A stretch of DNA of 64,000 nt from Methylocella silvestris (GCF_002891535.1 NZ_PDZR01000013.1:40370-104369), one strand, 5' to 3'; numbered from the stretch's first letter, positions 52,470 through 60,694 are shown. Notes: generated by a model from the sequence alone, not told the origin. Made by a program: numbers and translations.

Positions 52470-54359
52470 ATGGCCGACGATGTATTCAAGAACTTTCTCA
52501 TCAAGCTCGGCTGGGATATCGACGAGGAGGGCTTCCGGAAGCTTCAAAAGAACATCGAGACCGTTACGACGGGTCTGACGACCGTTGCCGCCGTGGGCGT
52601 CGCCGCCGCTGTAGCGATCACAAAAGCGGTTGAGCATTCAGCGGAGGCTTTCGAAAAGCTCTATTACCAATCCCAGCGCACAGGAACGAGCGCCGCTCAT
52701 CTGAAGGCGCTCAGCTTCGCCGCGGAGCAGTTCGGCTCCTCCGTCGAAGAAGCTGGCGCTGCGGTTGAAAACCTCGCCAAAAAGTTCCGTGACAGCCCCG
52801 GCTATGCTCAGCAGCTCCAGCGCATGGGCGTCAATATGTCGGGCGATAACGCCGACAAGCTTGTGTCCTTCATGGACCGCGTGGCGAAGATGCCGACCGC
52901 GCAGCGCAATGCGTGGCTGGAGGCCTACGGCTATTCTGAAAAGCTATTCTATGCGATTGAGAACCCGCAGTTTCGTAAGGCCTTCGACAGCTATCTGAAG
53001 CAGCAGAAGCAGGCTGGTCTTGACGCCAACGAGGCCGCCAAGGGCTCGACGCGTTTCATGCAATCGTTGCGTGAGCTCCGGGGAAACATCTCAAATATTT
53101 GGGATGGCGCCGCATCGGCCGTGTTCGAGAAATATGGCGACGTCTTCAAGAGGTTCGGCGACTACCTCCTTGCGCATGCCTCCGAGATCAAGGATTTCAT
53201 CGTCAAGGTTGCCGGCGCGATTTTGAATTTGGCGGAAGAACTCGGCAAGGCCATGCCGCAGATCGACAAGTTCGTCGACATGATCGGCGGCTGGAACAAT
53301 GCGCTGAAGATCCTCGGCGGCTTGCTGCTACTTAATGTAATCCCGGGCCTGGCGCGGCTCACGACGATGCTGGCGGGCCTTCTAGCGATCAGGATGCCAA
53401 TGTGGCTCTTGGGTCTGCTCGGCGTCTCAGGGGGCGCGGCTGCATTGGCGCTGGGCCTTGGCGCAGGCGCGTGGGGAGCCACGACCGAGGACAGCAATCC
53501 CGGATCATCCTTCCGCAAGCCAGCGGAGAATACGGGCGGCATCGGAGGATGGTGGAAGCGGAACATGCCGACGTGGCTCGGGGGGCAAGATGCGCCGGCC
53601 GGCGGCAATCCAGGCGGAACGCAGAAGGACCCAACCAACTACACTGGCTCGAACGCTGAGGTTGTGAAGCAGGCGGCCGCCCAGCTCGGAACGAGTCCTA
53701 AAGACCTTGCAACCGTCATCGCCTACGAGACGGGCGGCAAGTTCAGCCCTAGCATTTGGGGCGGCAAGGGCGGCAATTATATGGGGCTGATCCAGTTCGG
53801 CCCCTCGGAGCGGGCGCAATTCGGCGCGAACGACAAGCAGACCTTTGCTCAGCAGATGCCAGCTGTCGTTAGCTATCTCAAGACCCGCGGCTTCAAGCCC
53901 GGCATGGGTTTGATGGACCTCTATTCGACCATCAACGCCGGATCGCCGGGCCGCTACGCTGCATCTGACGGAAACGGAACGGTCGCTACCCATGTCGCTA
54001 GGATGCAGCGCGAACAGGCAGCTAACGTCGATCGATTTCTGAACTCCGGCGTCCCGAAGCCGATCGGGCTCGGGGGACTGCCCTCGTTTGTGGGCTCAGC
54101 GAATGCCGGCGAGGCCAAGAACCCATTCGGTGGATTCGATGCTGACAGGCTGCGACAGATGTTCAAAACCTCTCCGCTGGGTGTTTCGCCGGTAAACAAC
54201 TCGTGGAAAACCACAAATATTCACAACTCGCCATCGCAGACGGTGAGCATTCATGTCGATGGTTCGGCGAGCCCCGTCGACACGGCTAATGCCATCGGCG
54301 GCAATCTGAGGCGAGCGGGGAGCGATCTCGTCCGGAACATGCGGCCGGTGGCGCAATGA
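52470..54359 (+). CDS. Tape-measure-like protein with lytic transglycosylase-type domain
   Basis: 629 residues. The N-terminus is a coiled-coil and tail tape-measure type (LQKNIETVTTGLTTVAAVGV; HLKALSFAAEQFGSSVEEAG), with hydrophobic helices around residues 290-340. Residues of about 400-480 are a lysozyme-like domain: LATVIAYETGGKFSPSIWGG and YMGLIQFGPSERAQFG, the Glu in YETGG being a likely catalytic acid. The C-terminus has a Gly-rich then Asn/Ser-rich tail. It measures tail length and opens the peptidoglycan during infection. Shorter than usual tape measures (700-1,500 aa). Confidence 0.85.
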   Translation: MADDVFKNFLIKLGWDIDEEGFRKLQKNIETVTTGLTTVAAVGVAAAVAITKAVEHSAEAFEKLYYQSQRTGTSAAHLKALSFAAEQFGSSVEEAGAAVENLAKKFRDSPGYAQQLQRMGVNMSGDNADKLVSFMDRVAKMPTAQRNAWLEAYGYSEKLFYAIENPQFRKAFDSYLKQQKQAGLDANEAAKGSTRFMQSLRELRGNISNIWDGAASAVFEKYGDVFKRFGDYLLAHASEIKDFIVKVAGAILNLAEELGKAMPQIDKFVDMIGGWNNALKILGGLLLLNVIPGLARLTTMLAGLLAIRMPMWLLGLLGVSGGAAALALGLGAGAWGATTEDSNPGSSFRKPAENTGGIGGWWKRNMPTWLGGQDAPAGGNPGGTQKDPTNYTGSNAEVVKQAAAQLGTSPKDLATVIAYETGGKFSPSIWGGKGGNYMGLIQFGPSERAQFGANDKQTFAQQMPAVVSYLKTRGFKPGMGLMDLYSTINAGSPGRYAASDGNGTVATHVARMQREQAANVDRFLNSGVPKPIGLGGLPSFVGSANAGEAKNPFGGFDADRLRQMFKTSPLGVSPVNNSWKTTNIHNSPSQTVSIHVDGSASPVDTANAIGGNLRRAGSDLVRNMRPVAQ

Positions 54360-54367
54360 TATTGGCT

Positions 54368-55543
54368 TCAATTCAGGATCAAGCCGTGCTTCTGATTATC
54401 AATGGACCATGACTTAAATCGGCTCAAGAAGCTCTGCCCCAAAAGAATTTGCGCGTTTACAGATGCAATACTGGCAGGCACATTTTCTAATGTTCTGTTG
54501 CCGACTCTCAGCGATCTGATCACGAAGCGCTCGGACGGCACTTTAGAGCCGTCCGCAAGGGTGTAAGTCTTGGATTCTAAGAAATCGTCAGCGGAAATTG
54601 TCTTGGAGCGCATTAATGTCATGACGACATCAGCGGGAACGCTTACGTCGCTGGCGCCGCTGTCTACAATTGCATCCAAAGTTATAGTGTCATTGATGCG
54701 GATAGGAACTTGATAGATGCCGCCGACACTTTCCATTGCGACCATAAAGGCGGGACGTTGACCGGTTTCCTCTGAGGGCAGCGTTATCTGCGGACGAGTC
54801 TCAAGCGGAGTCATCACGTCGCCCGCTCGCTCTGGACCGGAGGAAGAGTCTTCCGTGGCATCGCGCTTCATGTGGGACGGGTCAGCAGCGAAAAATCGGA
54901 GGGTCCCCTTGCCCTCCTGATCGTAGTTAGCAATCCATGCGAAACCTTCGCTTCCTCCGAGCCTGTAGACAGGCAAGCGGCTTGCGGCGGACCGATGAAA
55001 ATCGTTGAGAAAATCTACCAATATCCCCGCCTTCGGACTTTTCCCGTTTGCAAGTATGGCCAACTCTCTCACGTTTAGAGGCTGTAGCTTGATTCCACCG
55101 AATGTTGCGATGACCGCAGCGGGAAATTCAGAATTGTCAGGCAAGCGGTAAATTTGAGGAGCAACGCCAAACTGCCTCGATAATCTTTCGATCTCTGACT
55201 CGACCTCGGAGGGCGTGAAATATGCTGGTGATACTTGTTTATTGACGTACCAAGCCAACAGATTGGAGCCGTGCAATATGGTTCCAGAAACGCGCACCCC
55301 GTCCTTAATGTTAGATTGATTACACCTAGTAAAATCAGGATATTGTTCACTTGGCGTGCAACTATAGCGGCGATAAGCGGCGGAGTTCGGGGCTACAGGC
55401 CTTCCCAGAACCAACCCGTCGACCGCGAAATGCGGATTGGGATGGACTGTAACGATCCGATCTTCAGCATTGCAGGCCACAGGCAGAACTAGGAGGACCA
55501 CGCTCAGGAGGGCAGAGGTAGGGCCAGAATATTTTTCGCTCAT
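54368..55543 (-). CDS. Secreted retropepsin-like aspartic protease-like protein
   Basis: 391 residues from ATG 55543. The N-terminus (LLSVVLLVLPVACNAE) is a signal peptide; VAC may be a lipobox. The C-terminal third has AIVDSGASDVSVPADVV (the retroviral-type D-S-G-A-S catalytic segment) and the flap-like/last strand LLGQSFLSRFKSWSID, both typical of bacterial clan AA proteases. The centre has no recognised fold. On the minus strand, opposite to the tape-measure gene, so probably cargo of the element and not virion structure. Confidence 0.75.
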   Translation of the reverse strand: MSEKYSGPTSALLSVVLLVLPVACNAEDRIVTVHPNPHFAVDGLVLGRPVAPNSAAYRRYSCTPSEQYPDFTRCNQSNIKDGVRVSGTILHGSNLLAWYVNKQVSPAYFTPSEVESEIERLSRQFGVAPQIYRLPDNSEFPAAVIATFGGIKLQPLNVRELAILANGKSPKAGILVDFLNDFHRSAASRLPVYRLGGSEGFAWIANYDQEGKGTLRFFAADPSHMKRDATEDSSSGPERAGDVMTPLETRPQITLPSEETGQRPAFMVAMESVGGIYQVPIRINDTITLDAIVDSGASDVSVPADVVMTLMRSKTISADDFLESKTYTLADGSKVPSERFVIRSLRVGNRTLENVPASIASVNAQILLGQSFLSRFKSWSIDNQKHGLILN

Positions 55544-55593
55544 TGTTTCGATAGTCCGATATTTAGAGTCGCCGTTTAGGACTGAACGAACTC

Positions 55594-56229
55594 TCAAACC
55601 GAGGCGCCATCGGTTTTCTCTCCCTTAGCGACGATCTGCAAGGCGGAATTCGGCAAAGGCCGCTGAAGCGCCAGCGCATCGGCGAGCGGCGCGGACAGCC
55701 AGGCGTCCCATTCTTCGGGCGTGGTCAACAGGACCGGCATCGCCTTGGCGTGGATCGGGCGGACGATATCGTTCGCCTCCGTCGTCAGGAATGAAAACAG
55801 GCGATGCTCGCGCGTCTCGCCTTTCCGCTCGCCGGTCCAAAGCCGCCAGATCCCCGCGAACGCAAAGACGGGCCGGCTTTCGTCGAGGGCGAACCAATGC
55901 GTCACCTTCGGCCGGCTGTCGGTCCATTCGCAAAATGACGTCGCCGGCACGAGACAGCGCCATTCGGCCTTGAGCCAATTGCGCCAATAGGGTGAGGCGG
56001 TGTTGCGGACGTTGGTGACCGGAACCTTGCCGAGGTTTGGCGGCGGCGGAAAGCCCCAGCGCATCATCGTCAGCTCGCGCTCGCCATCCGGGGCGATCCT
56101 GACAATGGGGGCCATCGTGTCGGGAAAGACGCCGGGCATCGGAGCCAGATTGCCCGTCAGGTCGCGGCCGATCCGGAAGAGACGCCGCATCGCTTCCTGG
56201 CCACGGGTGATCGAATAGAGGTTGCACAT
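55594..56229 (-). CDS. SRAP-family (YedK/HMCES-like) protein
   Basis: 211 residues. N-terminal MCNLY gives the catalytic Cys2, which forms a DNA-protein crosslink with abasic sites. VTNVRNTASPYW, CLVPATSFCEWT and AMPVLLTTPEEWDAWL are the conserved SRAP segments; Glu in CEW is the second catalytic acid. It protects abasic sites in single-stranded DNA. Found often in prophages. It shares the minus strand with the early-gene block. Confidence 0.9.
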   Translation of the reverse strand: MCNLYSITRGQEAMRRLFRIGRDLTGNLAPMPGVFPDTMAPIVRIAPDGERELTMMRWGFPPPPNLGKVPVTNVRNTASPYWRNWLKAEWRCLVPATSFCEWTDSRPKVTHWFALDESRPVFAFAGIWRLWTGERKGETREHRLFSFLTTEANDIVRPIHAKAMPVLLTTPEEWDAWLSAPLADALALQRPLPNSALQIVAKGEKTDGASV

Positions 56230-56260
56230 AGAGGCAGGAGAGCGATTGTAATTGGCTTGG

Positions 56261-56515
56261 TCAAGTCTCGCCTAGGAAAGCATCCGCGTCTGGAACGTCG
56301 CCAAAGCGGTGGATCACGACGGCGTCTTGAAACTCTCCGGTCCCTGGATCGCCCCTTCGGCTGAAGGCGACGGCGCCCGCCGCTGTCATCGCCAGGCGTT
56401 GCGCTTCCCGGACAGCTGCCCCGGCAGTCTGAAGCTCTTTCGCCTCGCCCACAGCCAAGTCGCCATCCTCTGTTCTAAGGAAGGGCATGGCCACGAAATA
56501 CGTCACTTCCGCCAT
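56261..56515 (-). CDS. Small hypothetical element protein
   Basis: 84 residues from ATG 56515. VTYFVAMPFLRTEDGDLAVG and the alternating beta/helix pattern suggest a compact globular protein. No family known. It overlaps the end of the upstream gene by 13 bp. Confidence 0.55.
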   Translation of the reverse strand: MAEVTYFVAMPFLRTEDGDLAVGEAKELQTAGAAVREAQRLAMTAAGAVAFSRRGDPGTGEFQDAVVIHRFGDVPDADAFLGET

Positions 56516-56793
56516 GGGATGCCCCCTCGTTCCCGCGCCGCTTTCTCCTCCTGAGCTTTGCACTGATCCGGCGTTGCGCCGGAGCCGATGCTCCAGAAAT
56601 ATTCGCGATCGCCTGTCAACTCGGTGACGAGTGCGTCGATCGCCGTCAAGACAAGGTGCGCTTGCTGATAGACCGGTCCATTGATGCGGACGCGATTTGA
56701 AATTCCGATCATCACGTCGCGGCAGGCGCGAAGCGAGCGAACCGCCGCAGCTGGATCATCCGGCATCTCGGGCCGATAGGGTCGCCTCGACAT
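56503..56793 (-). CDS. Small hypothetical element protein
   Basis: 96 residues from ATG 56793. Helical: AAAVRSLRACRDVMIGISNR and QQAHLVLTAIDALVTELTGD. No signature. In a chain of minus-strand genes with short spacings, probably early genes of the element. Confidence 0.55.
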   Translation of the reverse strand: MSRRPYRPEMPDDPAAAVRSLRACRDVMIGISNRVRINGPVYQQAHLVLTAIDALVTELTGDREYFWSIGSGATPDQCKAQEEKAARERGGIPWRK

Positions 56794-56864
56794 TGCCGGT
56801 CCTCCGCGATTGTTCCTGTTTTGTTCTAACGATCTGCGAGGCGCGAGTCTAGGACGAAGTCGCG

Positions 56865-57104
56865 CTATCTCGTAGACGACCCCTTTGAGCAAATAGGGTC
56901 TCCCTTGATTTGCGAGATGCACGTCCATTCTGGGCCGAAGCCAAAGTTATTCCGTGATGCTGCCGGATCGGAACGCGGGGTGGGCAAGCCCGTGCGATAG
57001 TAAAACGCGATGCCAAGCAGAACGCCTGCGGCAAACGCAATGAGAGGGATGTATTTGGCGCTGCGTCTCAGCTTGGACCGTCCCTCCCGACTGTCCCCTA
57101 ACAT
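56865..57104 (-). CDS. Small single-pass membrane protein
   Basis: 79 residues from ATG 57104. A basic N-terminal segment (SREGRSKLRRSAKY) leads to one hydrophobic helix (IPLIAFAAGVLLGIAFYY), followed by a short periplasmic tail with two Cys (TCISQIKGDPICS). It could be a membrane-active phage protein, such as a superinfection-exclusion factor, but there is no direct evidence. Confidence 0.55.
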   Translation of the reverse strand: MLGDSREGRSKLRRSAKYIPLIAFAAGVLLGIAFYYRTGLPTPRSDPAASRNNFGFGPEWTCISQIKGDPICSKGSSTR

Positions 57105-57189
57105 TGAATATCCCTTCCTCCGCCTCGCGCCCGGCCCTCCGCATTCTCGGCGATGAACTCGACGGCATCTGACAGTAAGACGAACGGCT

Positions 57190-57450
57190 TTAAGGGCGTC
57201 GATGAATTTCGTCGCTCCAATGCAGCTCCGTTCCCGTTGGGCCGGCAAGCTCCCAGGCTCGTTTCAGAACTGCCTCGCTCTCCTCCGCGGTCGGTTCCAG
57301 CCAAATGCGCTCTTCGTCGCCATCATCTGCGATCTCGAAAATCGCGCGCGCGATCTCGACGGACGTGTCGTGGATAATGGCGAATCCGCGGATATGTGAG
57401 GGGACGTAGGTCATTTCAGTGTCCTTGCCGCCGCCGGCTTTGGTGGTCAC
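57190..57450 (-). CDS. Small hypothetical element protein
   Basis: 86 residues from GTG 57450, which overlaps the preceding stop (GTGA); ATG 57414 is the alternative start. GFAIIHDTSVEIARAIFEIA and IWLEPTAEESEAVLKRAWEL form an alpha/beta pattern. No family recognised. Confidence 0.5.
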   Translation of the reverse strand: MTTKAGGGKDTEMTYVPSHIRGFAIIHDTSVEIARAIFEIADDGDEERIWLEPTAEESEAVLKRAWELAGPTGTELHWSDEIHRRP

Positions 57451-57659
57451 GATTTCTTCCCTTTGGCGCCGCCGTAGAGATTGAAAAAGGGTTGGAGCGC
57501 TTCCGGCACCTGCGACAACATCTTTGCCTGCATCTGTTCCGCGATTTGCTGACCGATTTCCATCCAAAGTTTGCTGAGGGCTTCGGGACCTGCGGCCTTC
57601 AGAACTTGCTCAGTGATCGCGGACAGATCCTTCGGATCGAGTTCGACTGTGATTTTCAT
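57447..57659 (-). CDS. Small hypothetical element protein
   Basis: 70 residues from ATG 57659. KITVELDPKDLSAITEQVLK and LWMEIGQQIAEQMQAKML are amphipathic helices. Function unknown. Coupled to the downstream gene by a 4-bp overlap. Confidence 0.55.
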   Translation of the reverse strand: MKITVELDPKDLSAITEQVLKAAGPEALSKLWMEIGQQIAEQMQAKMLSQVPEALQPFFNLYGGAKGKKS

Positions 57660-57746
57660 GACGCTTATCCCCTGAGTACTGAGTGGCGCCCGCAAGTCTT
57701 CACCCGGCGCCCCTGGAGCGCGTCTTCGATCGCGCCTCGCGTTCAA

Positions 57747-57968
57747 TCATTTGCGCAGCTTCACACCAGGTCCTTCGCCGTTGTCGAGAAATATCACGCC
57801 GGCGGATTCGAGGGCGGTACGGATGGCGGCGAGATTGTTCGCGATCGGCGTCGAACGACCTCCCTCGAAGTTCTTGAGAGCGCTTAGGCTAACCTTGGCA
57901 CGTTCGGCCAGCGCTGCTTGTGACCAATCGAGCAATCCTCTCGCCGCGCGGCACTGCGTGGGTAGCAT
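57747..57968 (-). CDS. XRE-family repressor-like protein
   Basis: 73 residues. Cro/C1-type HTH: CRAARGLLDWSQAALAERAK then VSLSALKNFEGGRSTPIANN, AIRTALESAGVIFLDNGE. It lies divergent to the plus-strand early gene at 58083, and the intervening 114 bp hold repeated CTA-TTTAG-type sites. This is the layout of a lysogenic repressor controlling both directions. It has no peptidase domain, so it would not be self-cleaved as LexA-type repressors are. Confidence 0.85.
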   Translation of the reverse strand: MLPTQCRAARGLLDWSQAALAERAKVSLSALKNFEGGRSTPIANNLAAIRTALESAGVIFLDNGEGPGVKLRK

Positions 57969-57980
57969 ACAAAGCTCCAG

Positions 57981-58058
57981 CTAATTTAGATTATCATACC
58001 TAAAATAGCTTGACGTGTCCAATAAGGCTATTTAGGCTCTCCATACCGAATATCGGTA
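57981..58058. promoter_or_regulatory. Operator region between repressor and early genes
   Basis: Three related sites: CTAATTTAG (57981-57989), CCTAAAATAGC (57999-58009) and GCTATTTAGG (58027-58036); the latter two are in inverted orientation with one-base difference. A perfect palindrome TACCGA-ATA-TCGGTA follows (58044-58058). TTGACG (58010-58015) with TAGGCT (58033-58038) after 17 bp is a possible plus-strand promoter. Binding of the XRE protein to these sites is inferred. Confidence 0.6.
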
Positions 58059-58082
58059 GCAATACCTTAAGGAGCAACCACA

Positions 58083-58568
58083 ATGCCGAACGACACCGTT
58101 CCGGCAGCCGTTGAAGGCTTGCCAAATTCAGACATGAACCCGCCGTCAGGCCTAGCAGAAAACCCGGCGGGGCTCGCCGTCATTCGCTCGCAAAGCATCA
58201 AGGCGCTGCGGCCGTCGATGCTCTCCGGAGAGGAGCTAGATCGATTTCTTGTCCAGCTCGACGAGTATTCCGCAGCTCTTCAGATGGCGGACCATGTTCG
58301 AGAGAAGGTTTCGTCGCTCTCGGACCCACGTTGGCCAGCGCTACGCAAAGAAATTGGCGACCAGCAGGAAAAGGCGGCGCAGATACGCCGCTATATGAAA
58401 AAGCCGATCACGGCGATCAGGACAGCTCGCTCGAAGACGATCGACGACATTTTATTCAAGGCCGTCGTCGTCGAGATAATCGAACCTTACGACTGCGTAT
58501 GGAGCAAGACGCTGGGCCACTCCATCGTCAACGATCTGCTCTCTGCGGCTTGCGAATGGAGGGCCTAG
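58083..58568 (+). CDS. Hypothetical early element protein
   Basis: 161 residues, with AAGGAG ten bases before the ATG. LSGEELDRFLVQLDEYSAAL and IRRYMKKPITAIRTARSKTI are helical; the C-terminus has FKAVVVEIIEPYDCVW. No family recognised. It is the first gene of the plus-strand early set, directly controlled by the operator region. Confidence 0.6.
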   Translation: MPNDTVPAAVEGLPNSDMNPPSGLAENPAGLAVIRSQSIKALRPSMLSGEELDRFLVQLDEYSAALQMADHVREKVSSLSDPRWPALRKEIGDQQEKAAQIRRYMKKPITAIRTARSKTIDDILFKAVVVEIIEPYDCVWSKTLGHSIVNDLLSAACEWRA

Positions 58569-58570
58569 CG

Positions 58571-58822
58571 ATGGCCGATATACGCAAGCAATTCCTCACA
58601 GCTGCGCTCGCGAATTTCATCGCGAAAGCCGCAGCAGCAGAGGCCGCGGGCGAGGACGCCTCCGTTTTTCACATGCTTATCCGCAATACCACCGCCTTGC
58701 TTGAGGCAGGTGATCCGCAAGGGCAGGAGGCCCCGCCGCCTGCCGCTCCCCGCAAGAAACCGCTGCAGCTTCGACGGCGGTCAAACGACTTCGACATGAG
58801 CCGCAACTATCAGAGGATGTGA
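58571..58822 (+). CDS. Small hypothetical early element protein
   Basis: 83 residues from ATG 58571, two bases after the previous stop. ALANFIAKAAAAEAAGEDAS then VFHMLIRNTTALLEAGDPQG form a helical N-terminus; a Pro-rich and basic tail follows. Function unknown. Confidence 0.5.
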   Translation: MADIRKQFLTAALANFIAKAAAAEAAGEDASVFHMLIRNTTALLEAGDPQGQEAPPPAAPRKKPLQLRRRSNDFDMSRNYQRM

Positions 58823-58825
58823 GCG

Positions 58826-59152
58826 ATGATCTCTCCGAATACTCCTGCGGGGACCAAGGTTGTCTGCATAAATACGCGGGACGCCTTTTATGCTCGCCCG
58901 ATCAGCACCCGAGGAAGCCTCGACGGCCTGACGGAAGGCCGCGTCTACACGGTTCGCTGCTTCCATCCCGACGAAGACATGATCAGCGGCTTCGTCGTCT
59001 ATATCGACGAAATCCTCCGCGGACGGGACGGGGTCCGGCGCCATGAATGTGGCTACGCCCCGCAGCGCTTCCGCGTGTTGCAGACGGCGCAGCATCGAGC
59101 CGACACGACAGAGCCCGCGCGCGCTCGCGTCCGTGAGCTAGAGGACGCATGA
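58826..59152 (+). CDS. Conserved hypothetical protein of mobile elements
   Basis: 108 residues. TKVVCINTRDAFYARP, GLTEGRVYTVRCFHPDED and VYIDEILRG with GYAPQRFRVL recur in short proteins encoded by alphaproteobacterial prophages, which I recognise by pattern only. Soluble, beta-rich. Third gene of the plus-strand early set; a hairpin terminator follows. Confidence 0.6.
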   Translation: MISPNTPAGTKVVCINTRDAFYARPISTRGSLDGLTEGRVYTVRCFHPDEDMISGFVVYIDEILRGRDGVRRHECGYAPQRFRVLQTAQHRADTTEPARARVRELEDA

Positions 59153-59187
59153 GGTTCCGCGGCGGGTTTAGCTGCGCGACAAAGAAA

Positions 59188-59209
59188 AAACCAGGTCAAG
59201 GCCTGGTTT
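59188..59209 (+). terminator. Hairpin terminator after the early gene set
   Basis: AAACCAGG (59188-59195) pairs exactly with CCTGGTTT (59202-59209) with a six-base loop. Short T-rich sequence on one side and A-rich on the other make it usable in both directions. It follows the last plus-strand early gene by 36 bp. Confidence 0.55.
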
Positions 59210-59845
59210 CTAATCCGGAGTATCAAAACCTTTCGTGAGGAGGCCCGGCACGAAAGCGTTAGATCGCAGCTTCTTAGCAGGCCGCGTTGCTCCAGAGATA
59301 TCCACCCCTCTGGACGGATAATAATTGCAGATATTTGACAGTACATGCAACAGCAAATTTACCGACTTGCACTTTACAAGGCGTTCGTGCTGTACACCGG
59401 GCGGGAGCCAGTCACCTAACTCCCGCCTTTCTACTGGAGGAATGCAAGCAGTCGGAATCCACCCTGAACCCGCTGCTTGTATTTCTCAACCATAGAGAGT
59501 AACCCAAACTGGATTGGAAAAACAGCAAAAAAAACCAGGCGTAGTGCCCAGTTGTGAAGTTACGACGGTTGCGGGAGCCCTCCTACAACGCCGACAGCTT
59601 TTCTCGGAAGCTTAGTCTCGACATCGGCTTCGACGCCGCTGCCATCATGCAGCTTCCATCAATGCCATGACCCACGAGTCCTACCACGCATATCGATTAT
59701 GAAAGACAACTTTCGCGCTATATTTTCTACTATAATTTTCACTGAAACTATTAAAATTCGCCAAATACAACTTTTGCGTGAGATTCAGTCACAGGGTCGG
59801 CGCGCGGGCTCTATGAGAAGGCAAATACGCCGATCGTGCGGTGGG
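59210..59845. other. Gene-free stretch near the right end
   Basis: 636 bp without a supported gene. Base composition is AT-richer than elsewhere, with short A-runs and a partial copy of the AAACCAGG hairpin at about 59530-59550. It may contain non-coding regulatory sequence of the element; no tRNA or known ncRNA was recognised. Confidence 0.4.
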
Positions 59846-60163
59846 CTAGACCGCCTGGCTACTCTTCGCGACCGGCGCTCCAGCGGCCCGGAACTTGGCC
59901 ATCGAGATGACATTGACGCCCGCGGCAGCTATTTTGGCCTTACGATTTTTTATATTTCGCCGGCGGCATAGCGTGGCGACCCAAGCCCTCATAGCGGCGG
60001 AGAGCTTCGCAGCTTCGGCGTCGCCAGTGTCGGCTTTTATCGCAACGCTAATGAGAAACTGCCGCCATCCCGGAATTAAATGGCGGTCGAGATAATTCTG
60101 TAAATCGGGATCCGTCACTAAGTTCGGCTTGCGCGCAATGAATGGGATCAGATTTTGGGCCAT
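59846..60163 (-). CDS. Hypothetical protein near the right end
   Basis: 105 residues from ATG 60163. NLIPFIARKPNLVTDPDLQN then YLDRHLIPGWRQFLISVAIK and AAKLSAAMRAWVATLCRRRN suggest a helical soluble protein. No known family. The 484 bp after it up to the tRNA are otherwise without a gene. Confidence 0.5.
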   Translation of the reverse strand: MAQNLIPFIARKPNLVTDPDLQNYLDRHLIPGWRQFLISVAIKADTGDAEAAKLSAAMRAWVATLCRRRNIKNRKAKIAAAGVNVISMAKFRAAGAPVAKSSQAV

Positions 60164-60403
60164 TTTACCGCCCCACCAGGCTTCAACGAGCAAGCGCTGC
60201 GACTGAGCGAGGCTTCGTCAACACATATGACGCATGAACGCACTCTTTAGTTGTTAGTTGCGCGTTTGGTTTTGTTTTTCGCGTGGGCGGCGAAGACGTT
60301 CGTAAAAACCAGCCCCGCCGGATGTAACGACTGGCCGACGGCTCGCGCCGACAGTGAGCGGGGGCGCCGTAAATGGCACTGTTGACGCACGCGGAACGAA
60401 AAG

Positions 60404-60426
60404 AAGCCGGGCGATTGGCCCGGTTT
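60404..60426 (-). terminator. Hairpin, possible terminator (either strand)
   Basis: CCGGGC (60407-60412) pairs with GCCCGG (60418-60423); in the minus-strand sense it is followed by CTTCTTTT, a U-rich tail. It could end transcription entering from the tRNA side. No gene is close by on that strand. Confidence 0.4.
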
Positions 60427-60570
60427 CAAGTCGTCTTGGCGGGATTGCTGCTGCCCGCTCACCGGAGGGAGAGACGTTCGGGCTGCCAGCATAGCCAAGG
60501 TGACACGTCATCCGCCACCTGAGCTATAGCCAAGAGGGGCTAGCTGGGCCGAGAGGAGACAGGGACATTT

Positions 60571-60590
60571 GTTGCCCCAAGTGTTGCCCC
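60571..60590 (+). repeat. Paired GTTGCCCC sites near attR, possible integrase arm sites
   Basis: GTTGCCCC occurs at 60571-60578 and 60583-60590, 12 bp apart start to start, 58-77 bp inside the right repeat. The same motif pair is found inside attL at 41956-41974. Confidence 0.45.
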
Positions 60591-60647
60591 TACAAAAAAC
60601 GCCGCGGAGCGAGGGCGGCGGAGTAATTCCTAAGTTATTGATTTATT

Positions 60648-60694
60648 TGGCGCGCCCGAAGAGATTCGAACTCCTGACCCCTAGATTCGTAGTC
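60648..60694 (-). repeat. attR, right copy of the 47-bp direct repeat
   Basis: Identical to 41776-41822. It is the 3' 47 nt of the tRNA-Arg gene, from the anticodon loop to the CCA end, so insertion restored an intact tRNA on this side. Confidence 0.9.

Larger units (their letters stand above)
41776..60694. mobile_element. Integrated prophage-like or satellite element at tRNA-Arg
   Basis: About 18.9 kb between two exact 47-bp repeats. The integrase gene lies next to the left end; the intact tRNA-Arg lies at the right end. Modules in order: integrase and an unknown gene; AlpA-like protein, small proteins and VirE-type ATPase; metalloprotease (minus strand); inverted repeat; small and large terminase; small proteins; gp10-like and tape-measure proteins; then minus-strand cargo, SRAP and repressor, and a plus-strand early set. 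No portal, capsid, head protease, lysin or holin was seen. Codon use is less GC-biased than in the flanks. Confidence 0.85.
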
